In this document: positions 24,052-32,410 of the stretch, one piece after another
Layout: every line of letters starts with the position of its first letter
Numbering within the stretch: position 1 is the stretch's first letter
NCBI GenBank assembly: GCA_023265045.1
Contig: JAHFUQ010000010.1
Span: forward strand, 1-42,767
Length of the DNA stretch: 42,767 nt
Direction: 5' to 3'
Source: Acidimicrobiia bacterium
GTDB lineage: Bacteria > Actinomycetota > Acidimicrobiia > Acidimicrobiales > AC-14
Notes under the pieces: model-generated
Databases searched by the model: none
The model's input: only the letters and a program-made list of their open reading frames with translations
What the model was told of the DNA's origin: nothing
Made by a program: the position numbers and the translations under genes

Positions 24052-25124
24052 GCGAGGAGCGCCTCGTACTCGGCGATCTGGCGGAGCGCCAGCGCGCGCA
24101 GGGACGCGCCCGTCTGAGCGGCGCGCCACCACTCGACCGTCCACGCCAGCGCCGTGTCGACGTCGAGTCGCGAGCGCCAGCCCAGGATCTCGTTCGCCCG
24201 CCCTGCGTCCACCCGGAGCACCGACGACTCGACCGCGGCGCGCTCGACGTCGGCGGCGCCGGCCGGCGCCCACCGCCCTGAGCCCCAACGCGCGAACACT
24301 CGCTCGGCCAGCTCCCGCACCGAGAGCGCGGCCGTCGCGGTAGGCCCGAAGTTGAGCGCCGGCGCGGCCGACACCGGGTCCGCGTCGAGGCGTTCGGCGA
24401 GCAGGAGGTACCCGGCCAGCGGCTCCAGCACAAACTGCCACGGCCGTTCCGCTTCGGGGCGCCGCAGCAGGAGCGGTTGGCCGTTGCGCAGCGCGTCCCG
24501 CGCGTCGACCAGGAGGCGATCCTCGCCGGTGTCGCCCCCGCCGATCACGTTCCCGGCACGCGCCGTGGCGAGGCCGCACTTCTCCCTGTCCACGAAGCTT
24601 TGCCGCCACGACGCCACCGCCAACTCGGCGGCCGCCTTCGACGCGCTGTACGGGTCGTCGCCGCCGAGCTCATCGTCCTCGGTGAAGGCCCGCCCGTCCC
24701 CACGGTTGCGGTACACCTTGTCACTGGTGACGACGACAACCGACCGCACGGCGGGCGCGGCAGCCGACGCGGCGGCCAACACATGCGCCGTCCCAAGCAC
24801 GTTCGTGGCGAACGTGCCGACCGGGTCCGCCAGGCCCCGCCGCACGATGGCCTGGGCGGCAAGGTGGAAGACAACCTCGGGCTCGGCCTGTTCGACGACC
24901 CGGCGCACCGCGCCGGCGTCGCGCACGTCGACCTCATGGGAGTCGAGCGCGGGCCACGGCCCGAGGGCGGGATAGGCGCCGTCGGCGCGCTCCGGCGCCA
25001 GCCCGAGCCCGGTGACCTCGGCGCCCAGCCGCTCCAGCCAGAGCGCAAGCCACGCGCCCTTGAAGCCGGTGTGGCCCGTGACAAGGACGCGCCGGCCGCG
25101 CCAGAACGAGGTCTCTATGCCCAC
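24048..25124 (-). CDS. rfbG: CDP-glucose 4,6-dehydratase
   Basis: 358-residue extended SDR that converts CDP-D-glucose to CDP-4-keto-6-deoxy-D-glucose with bound NAD. Cofactor loop VLVTGHTGFKGAWLALWL, TSDKVYRN, catalytic DPYSASKAAAELA (YxxxK), and the RfbG-specific TARAGNVIGGGD and ERPWQFVLEPLAGYL. Length equals the family norm. The start GTG 25124 overlaps rfbF by 10 nt; further upstream the frame is only an rfbF shadow. With rfbF it commits CDP-sugars to 6-deoxyhexose formation. Confidence 0.95.
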   Translation of the reverse strand: MGIETSFWRGRRVLVTGHTGFKGAWLALWLERLGAEVTGLGLAPERADGAYPALGPWPALDSHEVDVRDAGAVRRVVEQAEPEVVFHLAAQAIVRRGLADPVGTFATNVLGTAHVLAAASAAAPAVRSVVVVTSDKVYRNRGDGRAFTEDDELGGDDPYSASKAAAELAVASWRQSFVDREKCGLATARAGNVIGGGDTGEDRLLVDARDALRNGQPLLLRRPEAERPWQFVLEPLAGYLLLAERLDADPVSAAPALNFGPTATAALSVRELAERVFARWGSGRWAPAGAADVERAAVESSVLRVDAGRANEILGWRSRLDVDTALAWTVEWWRAAQTGASLRALALRQIAEYEALLA

Positions 25125-25897
25125 AACTTCCAGGGCGCCTTGTCCCCGCCCCACAACCCTTCGAGCACGTCGCGCTCGCGCATCGTGTCCATCGGCTGCC
25201 AGAAGCCCTCGTGGCGCCAAGCCCGGAGCTGATCGGTGTCGGCCAGGCGCTCCAACGGCTGGCGTTCCCAGATCGTGCCGTCGCCTTCCACGCCGTCGAG
25301 GGCGCCCGGGGCGAGCACGAAGTAGCCACCGTTGATGGACGTCGTGCCGGTGTGCGCCTTCTCGCCGAACTCGACGATGCGCTCCCCGTCGAGAGTGGCG
25401 CGCCCGAACCGGGCCGGCGGTTGGACGACCGTCATCGTGGCCAGCCGCCCGTGGGCGCGATGGAACTCGAGCTGGCCGTCGATGTCGATATCGGACAGGC
25501 CGTCGCCGTAGGTCATGAAGAACGGGCTGCCCTCTCGCAGGTACGGCCGCACCCGTCGCAGCCGTCCCCCCGTCTGCGTCGCCTCCCCGGTGTCGACGAG
25601 GGTGACCTTCCACGGCTCCGATCGGGTCTCGTGGTAATGGACCGCGTTGGACGCAAGGTCGAAGGTCACGTCCGAGCTGTGGAGGTAGTAGTTGAAGAAG
25701 TACTCCTTGATGACGTAGCCGCGGTACCCCAGGCAGACGATGAACTCCTCCACGCCGAAGCAGGCGTAGAACTTCATGATGTGCCACAGGACCGGTCGCC
25801 CGCCGATCTCGATCATGGGCTTGGGCCGCAGGTGCGACTCCTCGCCGATGCGAGTCCCGCGGCCCCCGGCCAGGATCACGCACTGCGGTTTGGTCAT
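25115..25897 (-). CDS. rfbF: Glucose-1-phosphate cytidylyltransferase
   Basis: 260-residue nucleotidyltransferase forming CDP-glucose from CTP and glucose-1-P. MTKPQCVILAGGRGTRIGEE is the nucleotide-binding start, followed by RPKPMIEIGGRPVLWHIMK, KEYFFNYYLHSSDVTF, MTYGDGLSDIDI and NGGYFVLAPG, all typical of RfbF. First gene of the CDP-sugar operon. Divergent from the asparagine-synthase gene with 35 bp between starts. Confidence 0.96.
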   Translation of the reverse strand: MTKPQCVILAGGRGTRIGEESHLRPKPMIEIGGRPVLWHIMKFYACFGVEEFIVCLGYRGYVIKEYFFNYYLHSSDVTFDLASNAVHYHETRSEPWKVTLVDTGEATQTGGRLRRVRPYLREGSPFFMTYGDGLSDIDIDGQLEFHRAHGRLATMTVVQPPARFGRATLDGERIVEFGEKAHTGTTSINGGYFVLAPGALDGVEGDGTIWERQPLERLADTDQLRAWRHEGFWQPMDTMRERDVLEGLWGGDKAPWKLWA

Positions 25898-25921
25898 GCC
25901 GTGGCCCGCAGGAGGCGGCGG

Positions 25922-25927
25922 TACAGT
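25922..25927 (+). promoter_or_regulatory. Candidate -10 (TACAGT), leaderless
   Basis: TACAGT ends 5 nt before GTG 25933 of the asnB homologue. GGAGG at 25911-25915 is 17 nt from the start, too far to act as a Shine-Dalgarno. Confidence 0.45.
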
Positions 25928-25932
25928 GCGCC

Positions 25933-27714
25933 GTGTGCGGCATCGCCGGTCAGCTGATGCGCGGCGCAGGCCCCGCCGAGGCGGCCGCTTCCGACTTCAC
26001 CCCGCTGGCTCATCGCGGCCCTGACGGCCACGGGCGACGAAGCTGGTCGGGCGCGCACGCGTCCTGGCGCCTCCTGCACACTCGCCTGTCGATCGTCGAT
26101 CTGTCCGACGCGGGCGCGCAGCCGATGGAGAACGAGGACGGGTCGTTGGTCATGGTCTTCAACGGCGAGATCTACAACTCGCCCGACCTGCGACGTTACT
26201 GCGAAGCCCGCGGCCACCGGTTCCGCTCGAAGATGGACGGCGAGGTCATCCTGCACTTGTGGGAGATCGAGGGCGCCGCGAGCCTGGGCCGCCTCAACGG
26301 CATCTTCGCCGTCGCCGTTGCCAGCACGATCACCGGCGAGGTCGTCCTCGCCCGCGACCCGTTGGGCGTCAAGCCTCTGTTCTACGCCACCGACGGTGAC
26401 GGGACGCTGTGGTTCGCGTCCGAGCCGGCCGCGCTGGTCGCCATGGGCGCACCGGCGGGCGAGCACGATGTCGTCGCCCTGGCCCAGTTCCTGACCTTCC
26501 TCTGGGTGCCCAGTCCCCGCAGCCCGTACACCGGCATCCGCTCACTGGAGCCGGGCCGCAGCCTGCGCTGGGGCGCCGACGGGATGCATGAGGCGCCCTA
26601 CGGGCGCCCGCTCGTCCCTCTCGAAGACCCGCCACCGGCGCCGGCGCCGGATCTGGTCGACGAAGCTCGGGCCCGCCTCCTCGACGCCGGCCGCCGCCAG
26701 TTGCTGGCCGACGTGCCGGTGGCGCTCATGGCGTCGGGCGGCGTCGACAGCGGGCTGCTGTGGTGGGCGGCGCGCGACGGCCTGGAGCGGGCGTACACGA
26801 TTCAATGGACCGCGGGCGAGGACCGTGAAGGGCTCGACGACGACCGCCGGGCCGTGCGCGATCTCGAAGCCCGGTTCGGGACCAAGGTCGACTACCTCGA
26901 CGGCGAGCAGGCCGGCGACGTGCTCCCTCCGTCGGGCGACCTTTTCGCCGACCCCGCCTACGGCCTCACCCGGCTGATCGCGAGGCGCGCCCGCGAACGC
27001 GGGCACAAGGTGCTGCTGTCGGGCCAGGGGGGCGACGAGCTCTTCGGCGGCTACCGGCGCCACGCCATCGCGCCGTTCATCCGCCCGCTGCGCCAGGGTC
27101 GGGTCGGCGCGGCGATGGAGCACGTCCTGCGACGCATCCCCTCCCGCCGCCTCGCCACCGAGTACGCAGCCCGCGTCGCTCGCGCCGCGAGGGAGAAGGA
27201 CGACTTCCGCGGCTACATGCAACTGTGCAGCTACAGCAGCGCGGCCGAGCGGGCGGCCGCCCTCGACTGCGGCGAGCACGAGGTCTCCGACGACGTCGTC
27301 TGGCAACGGCACCAGTCCGCCTACGACGCCCTATCGCCTCGGCTGTCGTTCCTGCGCCGGGCGATGGCCGTCGACCTGGCCGTCTACCTCCCTGGCCTCG
27401 GCCTGTCTTACGCCGATCGCGCCGGTATGGAGTTCGGCGTCGAGGTCCGGGTGCCGTGGCTGGACCTGGACATGGTGCGGTGGTCGCTGGAGCTACCCGA
27501 CCGTGCGATCACGAGATGGTGGCGGGGGAAGTGGGTCCCCCGGCAACTCGCGGCCGAAGTCATCACCAAGGAAATCGCCCACCGCCCCAAGCGCGGGTTC
27601 GCCGCGCCCGCCCGCCGCATCGAGCCCGGCGGCGCGCCGGGTGACCGTGGATTCCGGCAGGGCTCCTACTTCGCACGGGCGAAGCGCATCCTGGATGGCT
27701 ACCGGGCCTTGTAG
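25933..27714 (+). CDS. asnB: Asparagine synthase (glutamine-hydrolysing) homologue in a glycan locus
   Basis: 593-residue class II amidotransferase. Cys2 follows the start (VCGIAG) and is the glutaminase nucleophile; HRGPDGHG and FNGEIYNS complete that domain. The synthetase half has the ATP PP-loop ASGGVDSGLLWW (Ser-Gly where SS is common), GQGGDELFGGYRRH and PKRGFAAP. It uses glutamine to amidate a carboxylate through an adenylate. Such AsnB copies in O-antigen and capsule loci are thought to amidate uronic acids rather than aspartate; here the 6-dehydrogenase at 3820 could supply one. GTG start supported by the Cys2 requirement. Ends 16 bp inside the convergent methyltransferase. Confidence 0.92.
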   Translation: MCGIAGQLMRGAGPAEAAASDFTPLAHRGPDGHGRRSWSGAHASWRLLHTRLSIVDLSDAGAQPMENEDGSLVMVFNGEIYNSPDLRRYCEARGHRFRSKMDGEVILHLWEIEGAASLGRLNGIFAVAVASTITGEVVLARDPLGVKPLFYATDGDGTLWFASEPAALVAMGAPAGEHDVVALAQFLTFLWVPSPRSPYTGIRSLEPGRSLRWGADGMHEAPYGRPLVPLEDPPPAPAPDLVDEARARLLDAGRRQLLADVPVALMASGGVDSGLLWWAARDGLERAYTIQWTAGEDREGLDDDRRAVRDLEARFGTKVDYLDGEQAGDVLPPSGDLFADPAYGLTRLIARRARERGHKVLLSGQGGDELFGGYRRHAIAPFIRPLRQGRVGAAMEHVLRRIPSRRLATEYAARVARAAREKDDFRGYMQLCSYSSAAERAAALDCGEHEVSDDVVWQRHQSAYDALSPRLSFLRRAMAVDLAVYLPGLGLSYADRAGMEFGVEVRVPWLDLDMVRWSLELPDRAITRWWRGKWVPRQLAAEVITKEIAHRPKRGFAAPARRIEPGGAPGDRGFRQGSYFARAKRILDGYRAL

Positions 27715-28343
27715 GCCTCGACGTAGAGGCTGCCGCCCTCGCGCTCGTGAAGGTCAAGGGCGCCCGGGTCGTCAATCGTCGTCTCGCCCGGAGAGAGCAC
27801 GGTGGCGTCCTTGAAGCCGGCGGCGGTGAGGAGAGCGGTCAACGACGCGGCGTCATACATCCAGCGATGGGCGCGGAACCCGACGACCAGCTCGCGCAGG
27901 CGTTCACGCCGCGTCGATCCCGACGGGTATGCCATCTTGAGCGAGCCGACGAAGTGGTCGGCGTCCTGGTCACGCTCGTAGGTCTTCACGATCTCGCCGA
28001 GGTCAGGAACGACGAGGCGGATGATCCCACCATCCTCCAACACCCGGAACGCCTCATTGAGAAACCTTCCGGCGGTCTCGCGGGTCAGGTGTTCGAGCAT
28101 GTGGGAGCTGTACACGACCGCCACTGTCGAGTCGGCGTACGGCAACGGCCCCGCCACGTCAACGAACCCGATGCCGTGCTCGTGGGCGAAGCGGGCGTAC
28201 TGGGACCGGCCCCCGATCAGGCGGCACACCGCTTCTCTCAGCGCACGGTTGCGGAGCCCGCCGATCCGTACCGAGAGCGAATTATCGAGGTTGACCCAAC
28301 CCGGCGTGGGGCTCGCACCGCATCCGACGTTGATCCTCAGCAA
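27699..28343 (-). CDS. Class I SAM-dependent methyltransferase
   Basis: 214-residue enzyme. Motif I INVGCGASPTPGWVNLDN at residue 4, the later VAVVYSSHMLEHLTRE (strand 4 and helix) and FRVLEDGGIIRLVVPDL are clear. The type is common in glycan loci, acceptor unknown. The start is TTG 28343, within the end of the upstream oxidoreductase gene (7-nt overlap), so translation is coupled. No ATG or GTG leaves motif I complete. Confidence 0.82.
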   Translation of the reverse strand: MLRINVGCGASPTPGWVNLDNSLSVRIGGLRNRALREAVCRLIGGRSQYARFAHEHGIGFVDVAGPLPYADSTVAVVYSSHMLEHLTRETAGRFLNEAFRVLEDGGIIRLVVPDLGEIVKTYERDQDADHFVGSLKMAYPSGSTRRERLRELVVGFRAHRWMYDAASLTALLTAAGFKDATVLSPGETTIDDPGALDLHEREGGSLYVEAYKAR

Positions 28344-30439
28344 AGGTTCGCCGCCGCTTGCAAGGTGGTGCGGGCGCTGGCCAGCGCCACCTCGGCCCCG
28401 CTCCGGTCACCCATCAGCACCGCCCGCCGGAACGCCTTCAGCTCCTCAGGGTGGCCCTTCCCGGCCCGCACCGTGCGGGAGACGTCCCGCCCATCGAGGA
28501 CCACCTTCCGGAAGTCGACGATGAGCGCGCTGTGGCCGCCGCCGAGGACCTCGATGCGCTCCTTCTCGGTGCTGGCGTGGCCGCCCGAGGCGTACGAGAT
28601 CGTGGCCAGCGAGTCGTCCGCATAGCTCAGCGCCACCACGACGTCCTCGTGCAGGAGGCGCTCCCCGCGCCCCGACGCGACCGCCCGCACGCTGGTGGCG
28701 ACGGCGGTCTCACCCACGATCGCGGCGCACGTGTCGACGAAGTGGCAGACCTCTCCGAGGAGGCGACCCCCCTGGCGGCGGTCGTGGTACCAGTGGCGCG
28801 CCGGGAGCTGGCCGGCGTTCACCCGGTAGGTGATGACGAGCGGTCCCGCGACGCGTTCGCGCACCGCGGCCACGGCTGGCGACCACCGGCGGTTGAAACC
28901 TGCGAACAGCACGCCGCCGCCTTCCCGCCACGCGGCCTCCACGTCGGCCAGCTCCTCCTCGCTGAGGGCGAGGGGCTTCTCGCAGAACACGTGCTTGCCC
29001 GCCCGCAGCGCCTTTGCCGCGAGCGCGGCGTGGGTGTCGTGGGGCGTGGCGATGACCACCACGTCGATGTCGGGATCGTCGATCACCGCGTCGGGCCCCG
29101 ACACGGCCCGCTCGAACCCGGCTCGCTCCGCCATCCTCAGCGAGGTCAACCCGGACGCCGAGGCCACCGCCACGAGACGGGAGAAGGCCGCCGCCTTGAG
29201 ACCCGGCACGAGGACGGTCGTGGCGAACGCGCCCGCGCCGATCAGCCCCACGCCGGGCTCGCCCGCGGGAGGGGAGGGACGGGGGGTCACCGTGATCGGC
29301 CCCTCGACGGCGGCGTCCCCGGGGTAGGTGAACAGCACAGCCATGGCCGGCGGGCCGCTGTGGTCCAGCAGGCGCGCGTACGCATCGGCTGCGTCCGCGA
29401 TCGGGACGCGGCGGGTCACCAGGTCCTCGAGGGTGAGGCGCTCAGACGCCAGCAGGTCCAGCACCGCCTCCAGGTTGCGGCCTTCGGTCCACCGCACCAA
29501 GCCCGGGGGCAGGTCGACCGCCCAGTCCTCGTAGGACGGTTCGTAGCGGCCGGGGCCGTACGAACGGGCGAAGCGCAGCGTCAGCTCTCGCTCGTAGAGG
29601 GGCCGGCGATCGAGGTCGAGACCGACATCGCCGACCACCACGACATTGGCCCGGTCGCGGCACAGCTCGGGGACTCGCCGCATGGCGTCGGAGGAGGGGG
29701 TCGCAGCGGCGACCACGACGGCGTCGGCGCCCCGCCCCCGGCTCCACTCGAGCACGGCCTTGGTGGTCTCGTCGCCGGCGTCGACCAACCCGAAGGCGCC
29801 GCTCGCCATAGCCCGCTGGGCGGGCTCGTCGGCCACGTCGATCCCCGCCACCTCGCAGCCGGCGGCGAGGGCCAACCGGGCCGCGAGCTGGCCGACCAGC
29901 CCAAGCCCGAGGACCACCACCCGGTCACCGGCACCCACGTCGGCCAGGCGCACGCCGTGGAGCGCGATCGACGCCAGCGTTGCGAACGCCGCTCGCTCGG
30001 CGCTCACGCCGTCGGGGACGGGCACGCAGAGCAACCCAGGCACGGCCTGGTACTCGGCGTGGTTGGCCTTGCCTGCGCCGCCCGTGGCCACCAACTGGCC
30101 GGGCGCGATCCCCTCGACCGCTTCGCCGACCTCGACCGCGACGCCGGCGGCCGAGTAGCCCAGCGGGACGTCGTCGTCGAGGCGCGCCCGCACGGCGCGG
30201 GCGGTGGCGGCGACGCCGTCCCGACGGGCCTTGCGCACCACTTCGCGCACCAGGTCGGGACGAGAGCGGGCCTTGGCCGCCAGGCTCGACTGGGCGAGGC
30301 GGGCGACGGCGCGCTCGGTGCCGGGCGACATCACGCTCGCCACCGTGCGCACCAGCACCTCGGTGGGGCGGATCGTCGGGCGGGGAACGTCGACGACCCG
30401 GACGGGGCCACCTGCCGCGGGCTGGACGACCTGCTTCAC
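28337..30439 (-). CDS. Two-domain oxidoreductase: zinc-type alcohol dehydrogenase fused to Gfo/Idh/MocA
   Basis: 700-residue fusion. Residues 1-360 are a medium-chain dehydrogenase-like module (PLGYSAAGVAVEVGEAVEG, VVVLGLGLVGQLAARLAL). Residues about 385-700 are a Gfo/Idh/MocA module (VGLIGAGAFATTVLVPGLK, VIATPHDTHAALAAKAL, then HVFCEKPLALSEEEL, which contains the catalytic EKP). This architecture recurs next to heparinase II/III-like genes in polysaccharide loci, as here at 32388. Both halves bind NAD(P); the sugar substrate is unknown. GTG 30439 lies 9 nt after TACGAT; GAGGG just before it is a partial Shine-Dalgarno. Confidence 0.9.
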   Translation of the reverse strand: MKQVVQPAAGGPVRVVDVPRPTIRPTEVLVRTVASVMSPGTERAVARLAQSSLAAKARSRPDLVREVVRKARRDGVAATARAVRARLDDDVPLGYSAAGVAVEVGEAVEGIAPGQLVATGGAGKANHAEYQAVPGLLCVPVPDGVSAERAAFATLASIALHGVRLADVGAGDRVVVLGLGLVGQLAARLALAAGCEVAGIDVADEPAQRAMASGAFGLVDAGDETTKAVLEWSRGRGADAVVVAAATPSSDAMRRVPELCRDRANVVVVGDVGLDLDRRPLYERELTLRFARSYGPGRYEPSYEDWAVDLPPGLVRWTEGRNLEAVLDLLASERLTLEDLVTRRVPIADAADAYARLLDHSGPPAMAVLFTYPGDAAVEGPITVTPRPSPPAGEPGVGLIGAGAFATTVLVPGLKAAAFSRLVAVASASGLTSLRMAERAGFERAVSGPDAVIDDPDIDVVVIATPHDTHAALAAKALRAGKHVFCEKPLALSEEELADVEAAWREGGGVLFAGFNRRWSPAVAAVRERVAGPLVITYRVNAGQLPARHWYHDRRQGGRLLGEVCHFVDTCAAIVGETAVATSVRAVASGRGERLLHEDVVVALSYADDSLATISYASGGHASTEKERIEVLGGGHSALIVDFRKVVLDGRDVSRTVRAGKGHPEELKAFRRAVLMGDRSGAEVALASARTTLQAAANLC

Positions 30440-30448
30440 GTGCCCTCG

Positions 30449-30454
30449 ATCGTA
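30449..30454 (-). promoter_or_regulatory. Candidate -10 (TACGAT) for the oxidoreductase gene
   Basis: TACGAT on the minus strand ends 9 nt before GTG 30439, the distance expected for a leaderless or near-leaderless start. Confidence 0.4.
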
Positions 30455-30502
30455 GAGGCCCCGTCGCCGGCCGAAGCTCTAGACAGCCACCGCGAGCTGT
30501 CG

Positions 30503-30508
30503 TAGCCT
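30503..30508 (+). promoter_or_regulatory. Candidate -10 (TAGCCT) for the repeat exoprotein
   Basis: TAGCCT lies 33 nt before ATG 30542, leaving a leader that carries AGGGAG (30528-30533) at a normal 8-nt spacing. This gene therefore looks Shine-Dalgarno driven. Confidence 0.35.
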
Positions 30509-30541
30509 ACAACGACAACGGCGTCTCAGGGAGCCAGAAGC

Positions 30542-32410
30542 ATGCGATGCGCAAAGCCCGTCTTGGGTGCGGTGGCGGCGATGCTCGTCGCCTTCGGAAC
30601 AGTCATGCCCGCGCTGGCGCACGACCCGGAGGGCGGTGGATCACCGGGCACCCTCGTCAACGTCACGCCGTCGGACAGCCTGCCCGACACCCAGGTCGTG
30701 AGCGTAAGCGGCACCGGTTTCAAGGCCAACTTCGTCGACGGGTTCCTCCAGCAGTGCGCCGCCATCCCTGAGCTGTCGCTGTACTACTGCACCGAGAGCG
30801 CGGCCTTCAACACCAACGCCTCGGGCGCCTTCGGGCCTGTCAACTTCACCGTGACCCGCGTCTTCGACCCGCCGTCGCCCGAGGAACCGCCGGTCGACTG
30901 CGCGGTGCGGGCCTGCAGCGTGTTCGCGGCGACCAACGAGAAGAACGCCTCCCACCACCTCAACTTCGGCGGCGCGTCCACGGCGACATTCATCTACCCG
31001 ACCCAGAACGCGACCAACGTCGACTACTCGCAGCCCTTCAGCTGGTCGGCCGCGTCGGGCGCCGACGGCTACGCCCTGTACATCGGCACGACCCAGGGCG
31101 GATCCAACGTGTACAGCACGGCGTTGCTGCCGCCGTCGACCACCTCGCACACGCCCACGCTCGTCGCCAACCAGACGTTGTGGGCCCGCATCTGGACACT
31201 GCGGGGCAGCACGTGGACGTCGTCGGACATCACCTTCACCACCGCCCCGACCCTCGGCCCCCTCACCGCGACGTTCGTTTATCCCACCCAGGGCGCCACC
31301 AACGTCGACTACTCGCAACCCTTCAGCTGGACCGCGGCCGCGTCCGGCGTGCAGGGCTACGCCCTCTACGTCGGCACGACGCAGGGCGCCGGCAACGTGT
31401 TCGCCACCGGCCTCCTCTCCCCGTCGACCACGTCCATCACGCCGCAGTTGGTGGGCGGCCAGACCCTGTGGGCCCGGATCTGGACCCAGCGGGGCGGCAA
31501 CTGGACCTTCAACGACGTCAGCTTCACCACCGCCGCGGGCCTGGCCCCGCTGACGGCCACCTTCGTCTACCCCACCCAGGGCGCCACCGGCGTGAACTAC
31601 TCGCAGCCCTTCAGCTGGACGCCGACCGCGGCCGGGGTGCAGGGCTACGCCCTGTACGTCGGCACCACCCCGGGATCGGGCAACGTCTTCGCCACCGGCC
31701 TGCTGCCCCCGTCGACCACGTCGATCACGCCCCAACTCGTCAGCAGCCAGACGCTGTGGGCCCGGGTGTGGACGCTGCGGGGCGGAACGTGGACGTTCTC
31801 CGACGTCAGCTTCACCACCGCCGCCGGGCTCCTGCCCCTGACCGCCAGCTTCACGTACCCCACTGCGGGGGCGACCAACGTCGACTACTCCCAGCCCTTC
31901 GCATGGACGCCGACGGCGTCAGGCGTGGAGGGGTACGCCTTGTACGTCGGGACGACCCAGGGCTCGGCCAGCGTCTACAACAGCGGCCTGCTGTCGCCGT
32001 CGACCACGTCACAGACGCCCCAGCTCGCGCCCGGGCAATCGCTGTGGGCCCGGATCTGGACCTTGCGCGGCGGGAACTGGACGTTCTCGGACGTGAACTT
32101 CACCACCGCCGCCAGCCTGCCGCCGCTCGTGGCGACGTTCACCTACCCGACCCAGGGCGCCACCAACGTCACCATGGCCCAGCCCTTCACGTGGACCCAG
32201 ACCGCGGCCGGGGTTCAGGGCTACGCCCTCTACGTGGGCACCAGCCCGGGCGGGGCCGAGGTCTACAGCAGCGGCTTGCTGTCGCCGTCGACCACGTCGC
32301 ACACCCCGCAGCTGGTGCCCAACCAGACGCTGTGGGCTCGCATCTGGACCCAGCGCGAAGGCAGCTGGAAGTCCGTCGACATCAGCTTCACGACCGCCTC
32401 CTCTGTGTGA
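30542..32410 (+). CDS. Secreted protein: neocarzinostatin-like domain plus five 96-residue repeats
   Basis: 622 residues. Signal peptide to about residue 26 (MPALA/HDPEGG). Residues about 38-145 resemble the neocarzinostatin/actinoxanthin chromoprotein fold: NVTPSDSLPDTQVVSVSGTG, then a QC...C pair (10 residues between) and VDCAVRACSV, whose C-x4-C matches the second disulfide of that family. From residue 148 come five repeats at exactly 95-96-residue spacing, each with YPTQGATNVDYSQPFSWT, GYALYVGTTQG, SPSTTS..TPQL and LWARIWT..GGNWTF, a fibronectin/Ig-like beta-sandwich pattern. No membrane anchor, sortase motif or catalytic domain is seen. It may be a secreted adhesin or glycan-binding protein; function unknown. 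The 3' end overlaps the heparinase-like gene by 23 bp. Confidence 0.82.
   Translation: MRCAKPVLGAVAAMLVAFGTVMPALAHDPEGGGSPGTLVNVTPSDSLPDTQVVSVSGTGFKANFVDGFLQQCAAIPELSLYYCTESAAFNTNASGAFGPVNFTVTRVFDPPSPEEPPVDCAVRACSVFAATNEKNASHHLNFGGASTATFIYPTQNATNVDYSQPFSWSAASGADGYALYIGTTQGGSNVYSTALLPPSTTSHTPTLVANQTLWARIWTLRGSTWTSSDITFTTAPTLGPLTATFVYPTQGATNVDYSQPFSWTAAASGVQGYALYVGTTQGAGNVFATGLLSPSTTSITPQLVGGQTLWARIWTQRGGNWTFNDVSFTTAAGLAPLTATFVYPTQGATGVNYSQPFSWTPTAAGVQGYALYVGTTPGSGNVFATGLLPPSTTSITPQLVSSQTLWARVWTLRGGTWTFSDVSFTTAAGLLPLTASFTYPTAGATNVDYSQPFAWTPTASGVEGYALYVGTTQGSASVYNSGLLSPSTTSQTPQLAPGQSLWARIWTLRGGNWTFSDVNFTTAASLPPLVATFTYPTQGATNVTMAQPFTWTQTAAGVQGYALYVGTSPGGAEVYSSGLLSPSTTSHTPQLVPNQTLWARIWTQREGSWKSVDISFTTASSV
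30983..32407 (+). repeat. Five 288-bp in-frame tandem repeats
   Basis: Repeat starts fall at 30983, 31268, 31556, 31844 and 32132 (spacing 285, 288, 288, 288 bp). Repeats 2 and 3 are nearly identical at protein level; the first and last differ most, the usual pattern where central copies are homogenised or recently duplicated. Confidence 0.9.

Noticed and set aside
28358-30505. 715-codon plus-strand open frame
   Set aside because: Shadow of the fused oxidoreductase gene; no recognisable protein motifs.
30542-31000. Enediyne antibiotic or self-resistance locus, from the neocarzinostatin-like domain
   Set aside because: No enediyne polyketide synthase or tailoring genes are present; all neighbours are glycan genes.
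30641-31735. 364-codon minus-strand frame opposite the repeat exoprotein
   Set aside because: Its repeats only mirror the 288-bp repeats of the real gene; composition is Arg/Gly-rich without domains.
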